Source of the DNA: CAILUF01 sp964505265
GTDB taxonomy: Bacteria > Pseudomonadota > Alphaproteobacteria > Rickettsiales > UBA1997
NCBI GenBank assembly: GCA_964505265.1
Contig: CAZDGN010000005.1
Span: forward strand, 1-64,000
Direction: 5' to 3'
Length of the DNA stretch: 64,000 bases
Numbering within the stretch: the stretch's first letter is position 1; every line of letters begins with the position of its first letter. The translations under genes were made by a program, and so were the position numbers. Under the pieces are notes generated by a model. It saw only the letters and a list, made by a program, of their open reading frames with translations, ran no database searches and was not told where the DNA came from. Shown piece by piece: positions 8,117 through 16,311 of this stretch.

Positions 8117-9565
8117 ATGAAACTATTTCTAATTATTCCAGAATTAATATTATTTTGTGGAGCTATTTTACTTTTAACACTAGATATTTTTTTCAATAAA
8201 AAAAACCAAAAATTCCTATTTTTTTCTCATCTATTTTCCTTAATTGTCACTGGTTTAGCATTATCATTTGCTGTTAAAGGCTTTGGCGCTCCGCAAAAAC
8301 ATTTCAATGATATGCTTAATGCTAGTGCCCTAATTTCTCTTTTAAAATGTATAATAATTTCCATTTTAACCATAATAATTCTGGTTTCAGTTCGTTATAT
8401 TTTTACCCTAGAAAAATATAGTTCAGAATATTTAGCTTTATTGCTTATTTCCACCTGTGGTGGTTTAATTATGATTAGTGCAAATGACTTTTTAGTTTTT
8501 TATTTAGGACTTGAACTGCAAGCATTATCCTTGTATTTATTGGCTTCATTTAACACTAAATCTGGGCAATCATCGGAAGCGGGTATCAAATATTTTATAC
8601 TAGGAAGTTTAGCTTCGGGCATTTTATTATTTGGAATTTCATTAGTTTATGGCTTTTCTGGGTCAACAAATTTTGACAATATCCATGAATTTATTAGCAA
8701 ATTAAAACCCGAGGAAATACCAGCTGGTTTAGTTTTTGGCACAATATTAGTTGCAACAGCTTTATTTTTCAAAACCTCTGCAGCTCCATTTCATATGTGG
8801 GCACCAGACGTATATCAAGGAGCCCCAACTGCGGTACTCGCTTTCTTTGGGACCGCTGTTAAATTCACCGCAGTTTCAGCATTAATTATAATTGCTAGCA
8901 AGTTTGCTTGGGTAATCTTATGCAAAATCGTAATCTTAGTAGGATTGTTATCCATCATCATCGGAAGCCTCGGTGCAATATTTCAAAAAAATCTTAAAAG
9001 GCTTTTAGCTTTCAGCTCAATTAGTCATTTAGGCTTCATCTTTATCGGGATTTCTAATTTTGATAAAAACTCAATTTCGGTTGGAATTTTTTATTTAATA
9101 ATTTATGCCCTAATATCTATTGGAATTCTTAGTTTTTTAACAATAATTTCCTCAAATTCGGGTGATGAATCCGATCATCAAAATGATATAATTTTCAATA
9201 TTAATTCCCTCGGCGGTCTATACAAAACCAATCCGGTTATGACAATTTCTTTAACCGCATTACTCTTCTCTTCAGCTGGCATTCCACCTCTGGCAGGCTT
9301 TTTTGCAAAATTCTTTATTTTAAAAAGTGCAGTTAGTTTTGGTTTAATCTATATCGTAATTATTGCGGTTGTTATATCTACAATTTCAGCTTTTTACTAT
9401 TTAAGAATTATTAAAATTATGTATTTCGATGAACCTGTCAATAAAATACAAATCGAGGATTATGGCAACACCCGCTTAATTATATGCATTTGTGCAACCC
9501 TAAATATCGCTTTAATTATTTGGATTGAGCAAATAATTAATGTAATTAAAAGATTTATTGAGTAA
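8117..9565 (+). CDS. nuoN: NADH-quinone oxidoreductase subunit N
   Basis: The third antiporter-like membrane subunit of complex I, 482 residues with many hydrophobic helices. The helix-5 Glu is in FYLGLELQALSLYLLASF (E133), and the channel Lys is in FFKTSAAPFHMWAPDVYQG (K219), a typical NuoN block. APTAVLAFFGTAVK and FSSISHLGFI also match. The gene is 16 bases after nuoM and 5 bases before aroA, so the three are probably one transcript even though aroA is unrelated to respiration. Confidence 0.96.
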   Translation: MKLFLIIPELILFCGAILLLTLDIFFNKKNQKFLFFSHLFSLIVTGLALSFAVKGFGAPQKHFNDMLNASALISLLKCIIISILTIIILVSVRYIFTLEKYSSEYLALLLISTCGGLIMISANDFLVFYLGLELQALSLYLLASFNTKSGQSSEAGIKYFILGSLASGILLFGISLVYGFSGSTNFDNIHEFISKLKPEEIPAGLVFGTILVATALFFKTSAAPFHMWAPDVYQGAPTAVLAFFGTAVKFTAVSALIIIASKFAWVILCKIVILVGLLSIIIGSLGAIFQKNLKRLLAFSSISHLGFIFIGISNFDKNSISVGIFYLIIYALISIGILSFLTIISSNSGDESDHQNDIIFNINSLGGLYKTNPVMTISLTALLFSSAGIPPLAGFFAKFFILKSAVSFGLIYIVIIAVVISTISAFYYLRIIKIMYFDEPVNKIQIEDYGNTRLIICICATLNIALIIWIEQIINVIKRFIE

Positions 9566-9570
9566 CTATA

Positions 9571-10872
9571 ATGGTAAAAATCGTTCAAAAATCTAACAAA
9601 CCACTCTTAGGAGAAATTGAGGTAGCCCCAGATAAATCAATATCCCATCGCTCCATAATTTTTGCATCTCTTGCCAATGGAATAACTAAAATTAATAATC
9701 TACTCGAAGGAGAAGATGTATTAAACACCATCAATGCAATGAGATTGATGGGGGTTGAAATCAACAAAAGGAACGATCATTACGAGGTTATAGGCTCAGG
9801 AATAGCTGGGCTATGCGAACCAGCAGAGATCATCGATATGGGCAATTCTGGAACCTCATCTCGCCTACTAGCAGGATTGGTTTGTCCTTATAATTTTACC
9901 AGCTTTTTTACAGGAGATAAATCTCTAAGAAAAAGACCGATGGCTAGAGTATTTGAACCAATCCATCGATTTGGAGCACAGATAATTGCCCGACAAAACA
10001 ACTATATGCCATTTGCCATAATTGGCAACGAAAATGCTACTCCAATTGAATACACAATGAAGATGGCATCGGCTCAAGTCAAAAGCTGTATTCTTCTAGC
10101 TTCACTTCGAGTTCGCGGAACCACTACAATTTTTGAACCAGATAAATGTCGTGATCACACCGAAATTATGATGAGACATCTCGGCTTAAAACTATCGCTT
10201 GAATCTTGGCAAAATGGTACCAAAATTTCTTATAATGGCTTCCAAGAATTTGATGCCAAAGATTTTAAAATTCCAAATGATATTTCTTCAGCTTCTTTTT
10301 TTATTGTTGGTGCCTTACTGGTTAAAAATTCAAAAATATTATTAAAAAATGTTGGGGTCAATCCTTTAAGAACTGGGTTAGTTACCACATTACAAGAAAT
10401 GGGTGGCAATATTGAATACCAAAATCTTCGTCAAGTTGGTGGTGAATTGGTTGCCGATATTGCCGTTGAATCTAGCAATTTAAATGCAGTTGAAGTACCA
10501 AGCGAGCGCTCGGCATCAATGATTGATGAATTTCCAATCTTGGCAATTGCTTGTGCTTTTGCCATTGGCACATCTAAATTAAACGGCCTAGCTGAATTAA
10601 AAGTAAAAGAAAGTAACCGCCTCAAAATGATTGCTGACAACCTAATTAATTGTGGAGTTGAAGTTAAAATTGGCGATGATTTTTTAGAAATTAATGGTGG
10701 ATTTACAATGCCAAAACAGTTGGTAAATATCAATACAGCGATGGATCATCGCATTGCTATGTCCTTTTCAATAATGGGGCTTTGTCTTGAAAATGGAATT
10801 AATCTTGATGATGACCAGATTATTAATACTAGCTTCCCAGATTTTGAGAAAATCCTCTCCAAATTTTTGTAA
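9571..10872 (+). CDS. aroA: 3-phosphoshikimate 1-carboxyvinyltransferase (EPSP synthase, class II-like)
   Basis: Predicted to transfer enolpyruvyl from PEP to shikimate-3-phosphate on the way to chorismate. The 433-residue protein has APDKSISHRSIIFASLANG at the N-terminus, GNSGTSSRLLAGLV, GDKSLRKRPM, ASAQVKSCILLASL, RDHTEIMMRHLG, EVPSERSASM, and KVKESNRLKMIADNL with MDHRIAMSF near the C-terminus. The combination of SAQVK and RDHTE resembles the Agrobacterium CP4-type class II enzymes. The N-terminal motif has PDKS rather than GDKS, and NPLR replaces NPTR. The gene ends directly against the convergent TolA-like gene with no gap. A shikimate enzyme is notable in a Rickettsiales-like genome; aroQ is also present at 34 kb. 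Confidence 0.95.
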   Translation: MVKIVQKSNKPLLGEIEVAPDKSISHRSIIFASLANGITKINNLLEGEDVLNTINAMRLMGVEINKRNDHYEVIGSGIAGLCEPAEIIDMGNSGTSSRLLAGLVCPYNFTSFFTGDKSLRKRPMARVFEPIHRFGAQIIARQNNYMPFAIIGNENATPIEYTMKMASAQVKSCILLASLRVRGTTTIFEPDKCRDHTEIMMRHLGLKLSLESWQNGTKISYNGFQEFDAKDFKIPNDISSASFFIVGALLVKNSKILLKNVGVNPLRTGLVTTLQEMGGNIEYQNLRQVGGELVADIAVESSNLNAVEVPSERSASMIDEFPILAIACAFAIGTSKLNGLAELKVKESNRLKMIADNLINCGVEVKIGDDFLEINGGFTMPKQLVNINTAMDHRIAMSFSIMGLCLENGINLDDDQIINTSFPDFEKILSKFL

Positions 10873-11703
10873 TTATTTTTTACTCAAATCAAATTGCAAA
10901 GAAACTTCTTTCCAAGAATCATATTTTTCTTTTGGTAAATTTCGAAGCGGACTGCACAATTCTAGTGCCCTCTTGACATTATCTATGATAATTTTGTAAT
11001 CCTTAAAAGCAGGATTATTATATTTTTCAAAATCAATTGAGTCGTCTAAATCATTTTCGATATAACCATCAATGCTAATTTCGATTTTAATAACAATTTT
11101 AGTTTGGCTTTCAAAGCCAGATTCTTCGAGGGCTCGTTTATAACACATTTTTATTTGCGATTGAATGTTAATCGTCTCTCTAGCACTTAAAGAAGACCCG
11201 AGATCCTCATTGTTAATATTTTTAATGGCTTTTAAATTTAAAATATTTAGGGAATTTTCTTCCTTATTCTTCTCGTTAATAATAGGCTTTACAACATCTT
11301 CGGGAATCTTAGGCAAATCAACATCTTGATTATCTATAAATTTTTGTAAATCATCCTTTATTATCTCTTCTAATTTTGGCTTATCGATTTTAATCTTTTC
11401 AGGTGATTTGTTAATAGGATTTATAATATCTTTTTTGAGAATTTTTATAGCTTGATTGATTTTTTCATTTGGTTTTTTTGGCAATTTTTGCTCATCAAGT
11501 TTTTTAACAACTTCCTTAATTTCTGATTTTTTAGATACAATTTCATTAATTGGCGGAACTCCTTTGCTTGATAGAGCTTCAACACTAACCATAACCTCAT
11601 TTTCTGTTTCAATTTCAATATTTTCTTTTTTTAAAAAGGTAAAGTAAATTATTAAAAATAAAACTAGGTGAATAAAAAATGAATATAGTAAGTTTTTAAT
11701 CAT
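10873..11703 (-). CDS. TolA-like cell envelope protein
   Basis: A 276-residue protein with TolA architecture. It has one N-terminal membrane helix (about residues 6-24), a long Lys/Glu/Pro-rich linker with IKIDKPKLEE-type segments, and a compact C-terminal domain (QIKMCYKRALEES, then IVIKIEISIDGYIENDLD) like the TolA/TonB C-terminal fold. TolA spans the periplasm and couples inner-membrane energy to Pal. Its ATG overlaps the tolR stop as ATGA, so the pair is translationally coupled, which supports the call. Overall sequence is too divergent to be certain, and a TonB-like role is the alternative. Confidence 0.65.
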   Translation of the reverse strand: MIKNLLYSFFIHLVLFLIIYFTFLKKENIEIETENEVMVSVEALSSKGVPPINEIVSKKSEIKEVVKKLDEQKLPKKPNEKINQAIKILKKDIINPINKSPEKIKIDKPKLEEIIKDDLQKFIDNQDVDLPKIPEDVVKPIINEKNKEENSLNILNLKAIKNINNEDLGSSLSARETINIQSQIKMCYKRALEESGFESQTKIVIKIEISIDGYIENDLDDSIDFEKYNNPAFKDYKIIIDNVKRALELCSPLRNLPKEKYDSWKEVSLQFDLSKK

Positions 11704-12119
11704 TTAGAAATTTCAGTTACCAATACAACCTTAGAAAAACCGGCTTGGCTGATTGTTTTAACCACCTCCATAACATTTCCGTAATCTAAATTTTTATCAG
11801 CGCGAACAAAAATTTTTCTATCAAAATTATTTGCTGAAATTTCTTTTAATTTAGTTGGTAAAATCGAAAATTTAACCTGATCATCTTGTAAATAAATTGT
11901 TTTATCAGCCTTAACTGAAATGGTAATGGTTTGCATCTTGTCATTTTCCGGGTTGACCGAACCTTGAGGAAGGTTAACATCAACAGAACTAGTAAGCATT
12001 GGAGCAGCAACCATAAAAATAATTAACAAAACTAACAATACATCAACAAAAGGTGTGATATTGATATCGCTAATCACCGCTCGGCGATTTTTATGTTTTT
12101 TTGGTGTATTAAAACCCAT
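11700..12119 (-). CDS. tolR: ExbD/TolR family biopolymer transport protein
   Basis: A 139-residue inner-membrane protein of the ExbD/TolR family, which with an ExbB/TolQ partner uses the proton gradient to drive TolA or TonB. SDINITPFVDVLLVLLIIFM is the signature, with the proton-accepting Asp at about residue 26 in the single membrane helix. A periplasmic domain follows with VDVNLPQ, VKADKTIYLQDD, FVRADKNLDYGNVMEVV and GFSKVVLVTE. Context with the TolA-like gene favours TolR over ExbD. No tolQ/exbB is adjacent; the upstream neighbour is lolA. The stop codon is TGA, which shows that TGA is used as a stop in this genome. Confidence 0.85.
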   Translation of the reverse strand: MGFNTPKKHKNRRAVISDINITPFVDVLLVLLIIFMVAAPMLTSSVDVNLPQGSVNPENDKMQTITISVKADKTIYLQDDQVKFSILPTKLKEISANNFDRKIFVRADKNLDYGNVMEVVKTISQAGFSKVVLVTEISK

Positions 12120-12125
12120 TTTTAT

Positions 12126-12788
12126 TTATTCGTTTTCAGAATTTTTTATAATAAATAATTTATCGGATATTTTACTTTGAAAATCAATATTTTTTAATTC
12201 AACATTTATAATTTGATCTAAATCATTTTTTACCTGCATTTTTACAAACTCAAATGGGTTGTTGTTAAAAATTAAACTAAACTCTCCTGCATCTTTACGA
12301 TTTTTTTTCATTACCGAAACCTTTATGTAATCCGCGGTTTTTTCGACATTGGTTATCTCAACATCCTTACTATTAAAAGCTATGTTTGGTCGAGTTAAAA
12401 AAGAGGCCGGAGTCGTGTTGGTGCTGAGACGAGAAACTTCATCTAATTCGATATCGTGATAAGAAAGTATAGCTCCATTAACTACAATTAAAATTTTTGG
12501 ATCGGCCATATATTCAATCCGCATCTTGCCAGCAGAATTTGGATTTCGAGATAAATAAAATTTCCCCTCGACAACCTCGCCATTAGAATTTTGCACAAAT
12601 TTTGCGGATAGATTCGAAATTTTATTCAAAAAATTTTCAATTTTTTCTAGATCACCAGCATATTTAGTAAGATATTTTGAGTTATCAGCAAATGAATTAT
12701 TGGTGAATGAAAAAAAAACTATGCACAAAATAAGTGCATAGTTTTTAAAAAGATTATTAGACATCTTTTGCATAATAAATTTTTTCAT
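12126..12788 (-). CDS. lolA: Outer-membrane lipoprotein carrier protein LolA
   Basis: A periplasmic chaperone that carries lipoproteins from the inner membrane to the outer membrane. The 220-residue protein has a signal peptide ending near SFADN, then LolA-type blocks: ISNLSAKFVQ, VVEGKFYLSRNPNSAGKMRIEY (cut here for length; the 'G...l.rP..fr..Y' pattern), ILIVVNGAILSYHDIELDEVS and PASFLTRPNI. The first ATG overlaps the end of the symporter gene by 32 bases. ATGs at 12773 and 12764 would give shorter but still complete signal peptides, so the start is uncertain. It belongs to the minus-strand run symporter-lolA-tolR-tolA-like. Confidence 0.8.
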   Translation of the reverse strand: MKKFIMQKMSNNLFKNYALILCIVFFSFTNNSFADNSKYLTKYAGDLEKIENFLNKISNLSAKFVQNSNGEVVEGKFYLSRNPNSAGKMRIEYMADPKILIVVNGAILSYHDIELDEVSRLSTNTTPASFLTRPNIAFNSKDVEITNVEKTADYIKVSVMKKNRKDAGEFSLIFNNNPFEFVKMQVKNDLDQIINVELKNIDFQSKISDKLFIIKNSENE

Positions 12789-14007
12789 TTAACCCGCCCT
12801 CGGTTTTATCTACAATTAGGGTAATAGCACTATCGCCGGTGATGTTAATAGTGGTTCTAACCATATCCAAAATTCTATCTACCCCAAGAATTACAACAAT
12901 ACCTTCAACAGGGATGCCAATTGAACCAAGCACCATACTCATAAAAATGATTGATCCACTTGGAATACCAGCAGCACCAATTGAGCCCAAAGTACAAGTA
13001 AGTATTAACATCATATAATTGCTTAAGGTAAGGTCAATTCCGAAACCTTGAGCAAAAAATAATGCACATATTCCAAGATAAATTGCCGTTCCATCCATAT
13101 TAATACAGACTCCAAGAGGCATCAAGAAGTTAGAGTTTGTTTTGGAAACCCCCAATCTTTCTTGAAGTTGTGTCATAGCAGTCGGCAGGGTAGCTTTCGA
13201 GCTACTGGTTGAAAATGCCAATGATTGTGTAAAAAATATTTTACGATAAAAAGGCATTGGCGAAACTCTGGCAAAGAATGCAATTAGAAATCCAAAAATA
13301 ATGTATTGAACCAAGCATGCTAATAAAACTGTAAATATTAATCTGGCAAGAGAACGCAGAATTTCTGGACCTTGGTCGGCAATAGAAAATGCCATATATC
13401 CAAAAACGCCAAGAGGGGCTAATTTAATAATCACTTCAATAGTTCTAAAAAAAACTGCTGAAGCTGAATTTATAATTTCTTTAATTGGTTTAGCTTTGTC
13501 TCCAACCATATTAATAACAATTCCAAGAAAAATTGTAAAAACTATAATTTGTAAATATTTATCATCAGCCATTGCTTTAATAGGATTGGTTGGGATCAAT
13601 TCAATTAAAAAATCTTTGGCAGTTTTGTTGGTTTTAGCAACAGTTAAGGTGTCTTCAAAAGCTTTTTTATTGTCAGTTTCGGATTGCTTAATTAATTCCT
13701 GCATATTTACACCTTCACCCGGTTTCATAATATGACCAGCAGAAATGCCAATTAAAACTGCAAAAACTGCCGTTAATATATAGGCACTGAATCCCTTGAC
13801 ACCAACACGAGTAAAATTTCCTTCGCCACTAATTGAGGTGATACCAGAAAGTAAGGCAAAAAATATGAGTGGAACAATTACCATTTTAATTAAATTCATA
13901 AAAATAGTTCCAAAAATTTTTAACTCTTTGGCAACTTCTTTTTCAAGGGTAATTCCGGCTATAACACCGAGTGCTAAACCGATCAGCACTTGCTTCCATA
14001 ATTTCAT
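12757..14007 (-). CDS. Dicarboxylate/amino acid:cation symporter (DAACS family)
   Basis: A sodium- or proton-coupled transporter of the GltP/DctA/SstT superfamily, 416 residues with about eight helices and two re-entrant loops. Diagnostic blocks are the Ser-rich loop FSTSSSKATLPTAMTQL, the cation/substrate motif NMDGTAIYLGICALFFAQ, GIPSGSIIFMSMVLGSIGIP and VDRILDMVRTTINITGDSA. MKLVIVPLIFFALLSGI-like sequence near the N-terminus also fits. Known substrates are glutamate, aspartate, C4-dicarboxylates, serine or threonine; the sequence does not decide between them. It heads the minus-strand unit and has a 348-base upstream gap with an inverted repeat. Confidence 0.92.
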   Translation of the reverse strand: MKLWKQVLIGLALGVIAGITLEKEVAKELKIFGTIFMNLIKMVIVPLIFFALLSGITSISGEGNFTRVGVKGFSAYILTAVFAVLIGISAGHIMKPGEGVNMQELIKQSETDNKKAFEDTLTVAKTNKTAKDFLIELIPTNPIKAMADDKYLQIIVFTIFLGIVINMVGDKAKPIKEIINSASAVFFRTIEVIIKLAPLGVFGYMAFSIADQGPEILRSLARLIFTVLLACLVQYIIFGFLIAFFARVSPMPFYRKIFFTQSLAFSTSSSKATLPTAMTQLQERLGVSKTNSNFLMPLGVCINMDGTAIYLGICALFFAQGFGIDLTLSNYMMLILTCTLGSIGAAGIPSGSIIFMSMVLGSIGIPVEGIVVILGVDRILDMVRTTINITGDSAITLIVDKTEGGLNEKIYYAKDV

Positions 14008-14355
14008 ATTTCAAGTAAATTTTAGGTTAATAAATATATTTTGATATTAATAAATGCTAATAACATCTTTGTCTAAAAACGATTAGACAACAACGGAAAA
14101 CTTAATCAACATAAAAATTAAATATCATAAAAATTATTTTTTATAAACTTAAACTAGTTTCAAAATTCAATTTTTAAATTTTAATTAACACAAACAATAT
14201 TTGATTTTTTTTTAATGTCAAAAATTTTTTTTTACACATTTAATTGGTTTTTAAATATTTAATATTAATATTTTTTAAATTTTAATTTGACTTACAATTT
14301 TTTTTTTATAAATTTTTTAAGATTGTAAAAATTCCAACTACACAAATACTTAAGT
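14008..14355. other. AT-rich intergenic region between divergent symporter and TAXI genes
   Basis: No gene is visible here. The stretch is nearly all A/T with homopolymer runs and must hold the promoters for the minus-strand symporter operon and the plus-strand TAXI gene. A TTGACT at 14287-14292 with TATAAA at 14307-14312 is suggestive for the TAXI gene, but the 14-base spacing is short. The one clear structured element is the inverted repeat at 14069-14090. Confidence 0.4.
14069..14090. repeat. Perfect inverted repeat upstream of the symporter gene
   Basis: TTGTCTAA and TTAGACAA form an 8-bp perfect stem around a 6-base loop, about 60 bases upstream of the symporter ATG. There is no T-run after it, so it looks more like an operator or an mRNA leader hairpin than a terminator. 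Confidence 0.4.
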
Positions 14356-15336
14356 ATGAAAATAATTACCAACAAAATTATTACATTATCATCTTTATTG
14401 ATTACTATGTTATTCTTTTCAAATCAGGCTTTTAGCGGTACAAAATATACTAATATTGGAACTGGTGCCATCACTGGGGTTTACTATCCAGCTGGTGGAG
14501 CAATTTGTCGATTGTTAAATCGCGGTAGAAATGAACATGGCATTAGATGTTCGGTAGAATCAACTGGCGGCTCAGTATCAAATTTAAATGCAATCCGAAA
14601 CTCTGGAATTGAATTTGGTATTGTTCAATCGGATTGGCAATATAATGCTTATAATGGTTCAGGTTTTTTTGCTGACCAAAGTCCTTTCAAGGATTTAAGA
14701 TCGGTATTTTCTTTATACACGGAAACTTTTACCATCGCTGTTCTTGAAAAATCTGGTATCAAAACTTTAGATGATATCGTTGGAAAAAAAGTTAACTTTG
14801 GACCTCTAGGTTCTGGTATGTATGCAACGATGGAAGTTTTGATGGGTGTTAAAGGTTGGAAAAAAGATAACTTCTCATCAATTACTTATCTTCAACCCTC
14901 TGAACAACCAAGTGCTTTGTGTGAAGAAAAAATTGATGTTATGATTTATGCAGCTGGAAATCCAAATGGAGTATTACAAGAAGCAAGTCAAACTTGCAAA
15001 ATTAAATTAATTACAATTGACGACAAAACCATTGATAAATTAATTGAACTAAATCCATTCTATGTTAAGGCAGTAGTTCCCGGTGGAATGTATGCTAATA
15101 ATCAGCAAAATACAACTACTTTTGGAGTCAAAGCTAGCCTTGTTACTTCGGTAAAAATTTCTAATGATGTAGTTTATCAAATCACCAAAGCAGTGTTCGA
15201 AAATTTCGATAATTTCAAAACTCTACATCCAGTTTTCTCCTCCCTGAAAAAAGAGGAAATGGTTAACCAAGGCAATTCATCTCCAATTCATGATGGAGCT
15301 TTAAAATATTATAAAGAAGCAAAATTAATCAAATAA
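14356..15336 (+). CDS. TAXI family TRAP transporter solute-binding protein
   Basis: A periplasmic solute receptor of the TRAP-associated extracytoplasmic immunogenic (TAXI) family, 326 residues. A signal peptide runs to about residue 27 (ends NQAFSG). Typical TAXI blocks follow: NIGTGAITGVYYPAGGAICR, CSVESTGGSVSNLNAIRN, EFGIVQSDWQYNAYNG, LRSVFSLYTETFTIAV, KVNFGPLGSGMYATMEVL and VKAVVPGGMYANN. TAXI proteins commonly bind glutamate or other small carboxylates and deliver them to a fused DctQM permease. No permease gene is adjacent, so the membrane partner must be elsewhere. A putative lipoprotein gene follows after 2 bases. Confidence 0.92.
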   Translation: MKIITNKIITLSSLLITMLFFSNQAFSGTKYTNIGTGAITGVYYPAGGAICRLLNRGRNEHGIRCSVESTGGSVSNLNAIRNSGIEFGIVQSDWQYNAYNGSGFFADQSPFKDLRSVFSLYTETFTIAVLEKSGIKTLDDIVGKKVNFGPLGSGMYATMEVLMGVKGWKKDNFSSITYLQPSEQPSALCEEKIDVMIYAAGNPNGVLQEASQTCKIKLITIDDKTIDKLIELNPFYVKAVVPGGMYANNQQNTTTFGVKASLVTSVKISNDVVYQITKAVFENFDNFKTLHPVFSSLKKEEMVNQGNSSPIHDGALKYYKEAKLIK

Positions 15337-15338
15337 AA

Positions 15339-15770
15339 ATGACTTTGCTCACCACCAAAATTCTTAGACTAATTACCCTAATTTTTGTTATGTCCTGCAC
15401 ATCATACAAACCCATCTTTGACCAAAATAATAAATTTATTTCAGTGGGCAAAGCTCAGGCTAACAATGATTTTTTAGAATGCAAAAGAAAAGCTGATATT
15501 TATCTTGAAGATTATAAGACACAAAGGGCTTGGAATGAATCCAGAAGAAGTCTGGTTAAAGGTGGGATTCTTGGTGGTTTTTTTGGCTTTTTAACTGGCA
15601 AAAATCTTAAATACACCCTATCGGGAGCATCGTTTGGAGCCTTAATGGGTGGTATTTACGGAGGATTGTCGGTTATGGGGGAAGATAAAATAAATCCAGA
15701 CCAAATTAAAAAAAATTACATCGCAAATTGTCTAAACAATCAACAATATCAAATTTTAGGATGGTACTAA
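15339..15770 (+). CDS. Putative glycine-zipper lipoprotein of unknown function
   Basis: A 143-residue protein with an N-terminal hydrophobic signal and a possible lipobox ending at Cys20 (VMSC). The middle has a basic helix (KRKADIYLEDYKTQRAWNE) and then a glycine-zipper hairpin, GGILGGFFGFLTGKN and SGASFGALMGGIYGG, a pattern seen in small outer-membrane lipoproteins and pore-like proteins. The C-terminal Cys-containing segment (IANCLNNQQYQILGWY) resembles the end of other glycine-zipper lipoproteins. The gene lies 2 bases after the TAXI gene and 1 base before the gamma-carbonic anhydrase gene. No specific function can be assigned. Confidence 0.6.
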   Translation: MTLLTTKILRLITLIFVMSCTSYKPIFDQNNKFISVGKAQANNDFLECKRKADIYLEDYKTQRAWNESRRSLVKGGILGGFFGFLTGKNLKYTLSGASFGALMGGIYGGLSVMGEDKINPDQIKKNYIANCLNNQQYQILGWY

Positions 15771-15771
15771 A

Positions 15772-16311
15772 ATGGCAAATATAATTAAATATCGCGATAC
15801 ATTTCCGCAAATTGACCAATCAGTTTTCGTTGCTAACAATGCTACAATAAGTGGCGATGTAAAAATTGGAAAAAATTCTAGCATTTGGTATAATTGTGTT
15901 TTGCGCGGAGATGTAACTAAAATTACCATTGGAGAAAATTCTAATATTCAAGATAATTGTGTAATTCATGGAACGCGCCCAAATCACGCTCAAAATAAAA
16001 CCGGCTCTGAAGGCGCACCAGTTTTTATCGGAGATGGGGTCACGATAGGTCATAGTGCCATAATTCATGCTTGCACCATCGAAAATTATGCTTTTGTTGG
16101 AATGGGATCAATTGTTATGGATTTGGCAAAAATTGAGACTAACGGCATGCTTGGTGCTGGCGGAGTATTAACTCCAAAAAAAATAATTAAATCAGGAGAA
16201 ATTTGGGCTGGCAATCCCGCAAAATTTTTACGGATGATGACCAAAGTCGAAATAGATTATATCAAAATTTCAAGTGAAAATTATATGAAACTAGCTAATG
16301 AATATAAATAA
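15772..16311 (+). CDS. Gamma-carbonic anhydrase family protein
   Basis: A left-handed beta-helix protein built from hexapeptide repeats, 179 residues. VFVANNATISGDVKIGKNSS and IWYNCVLRGDV are the canonical opening. The three zinc-binding His residues are in NCVIHGTRPNHA and TIGHSAIIHACTIE. GMGSIVMD and WAGNPAKFLRMM close the helix. Family members include Cam-type carbonic anhydrases and PaaY/YrdA-like proteins. In alphaproteobacteria and mitochondria, related proteins are also associated with complex I. Activity cannot be judged from sequence alone. Its 3' end overlaps the ClC gene by 14 bases. Confidence 0.88.
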   Translation: MANIIKYRDTFPQIDQSVFVANNATISGDVKIGKNSSIWYNCVLRGDVTKITIGENSNIQDNCVIHGTRPNHAQNKTGSEGAPVFIGDGVTIGHSAIIHACTIENYAFVGMGSIVMDLAKIETNGMLGAGGVLTPKKIIKSGEIWAGNPAKFLRMMTKVEIDYIKISSENYMKLANEYK

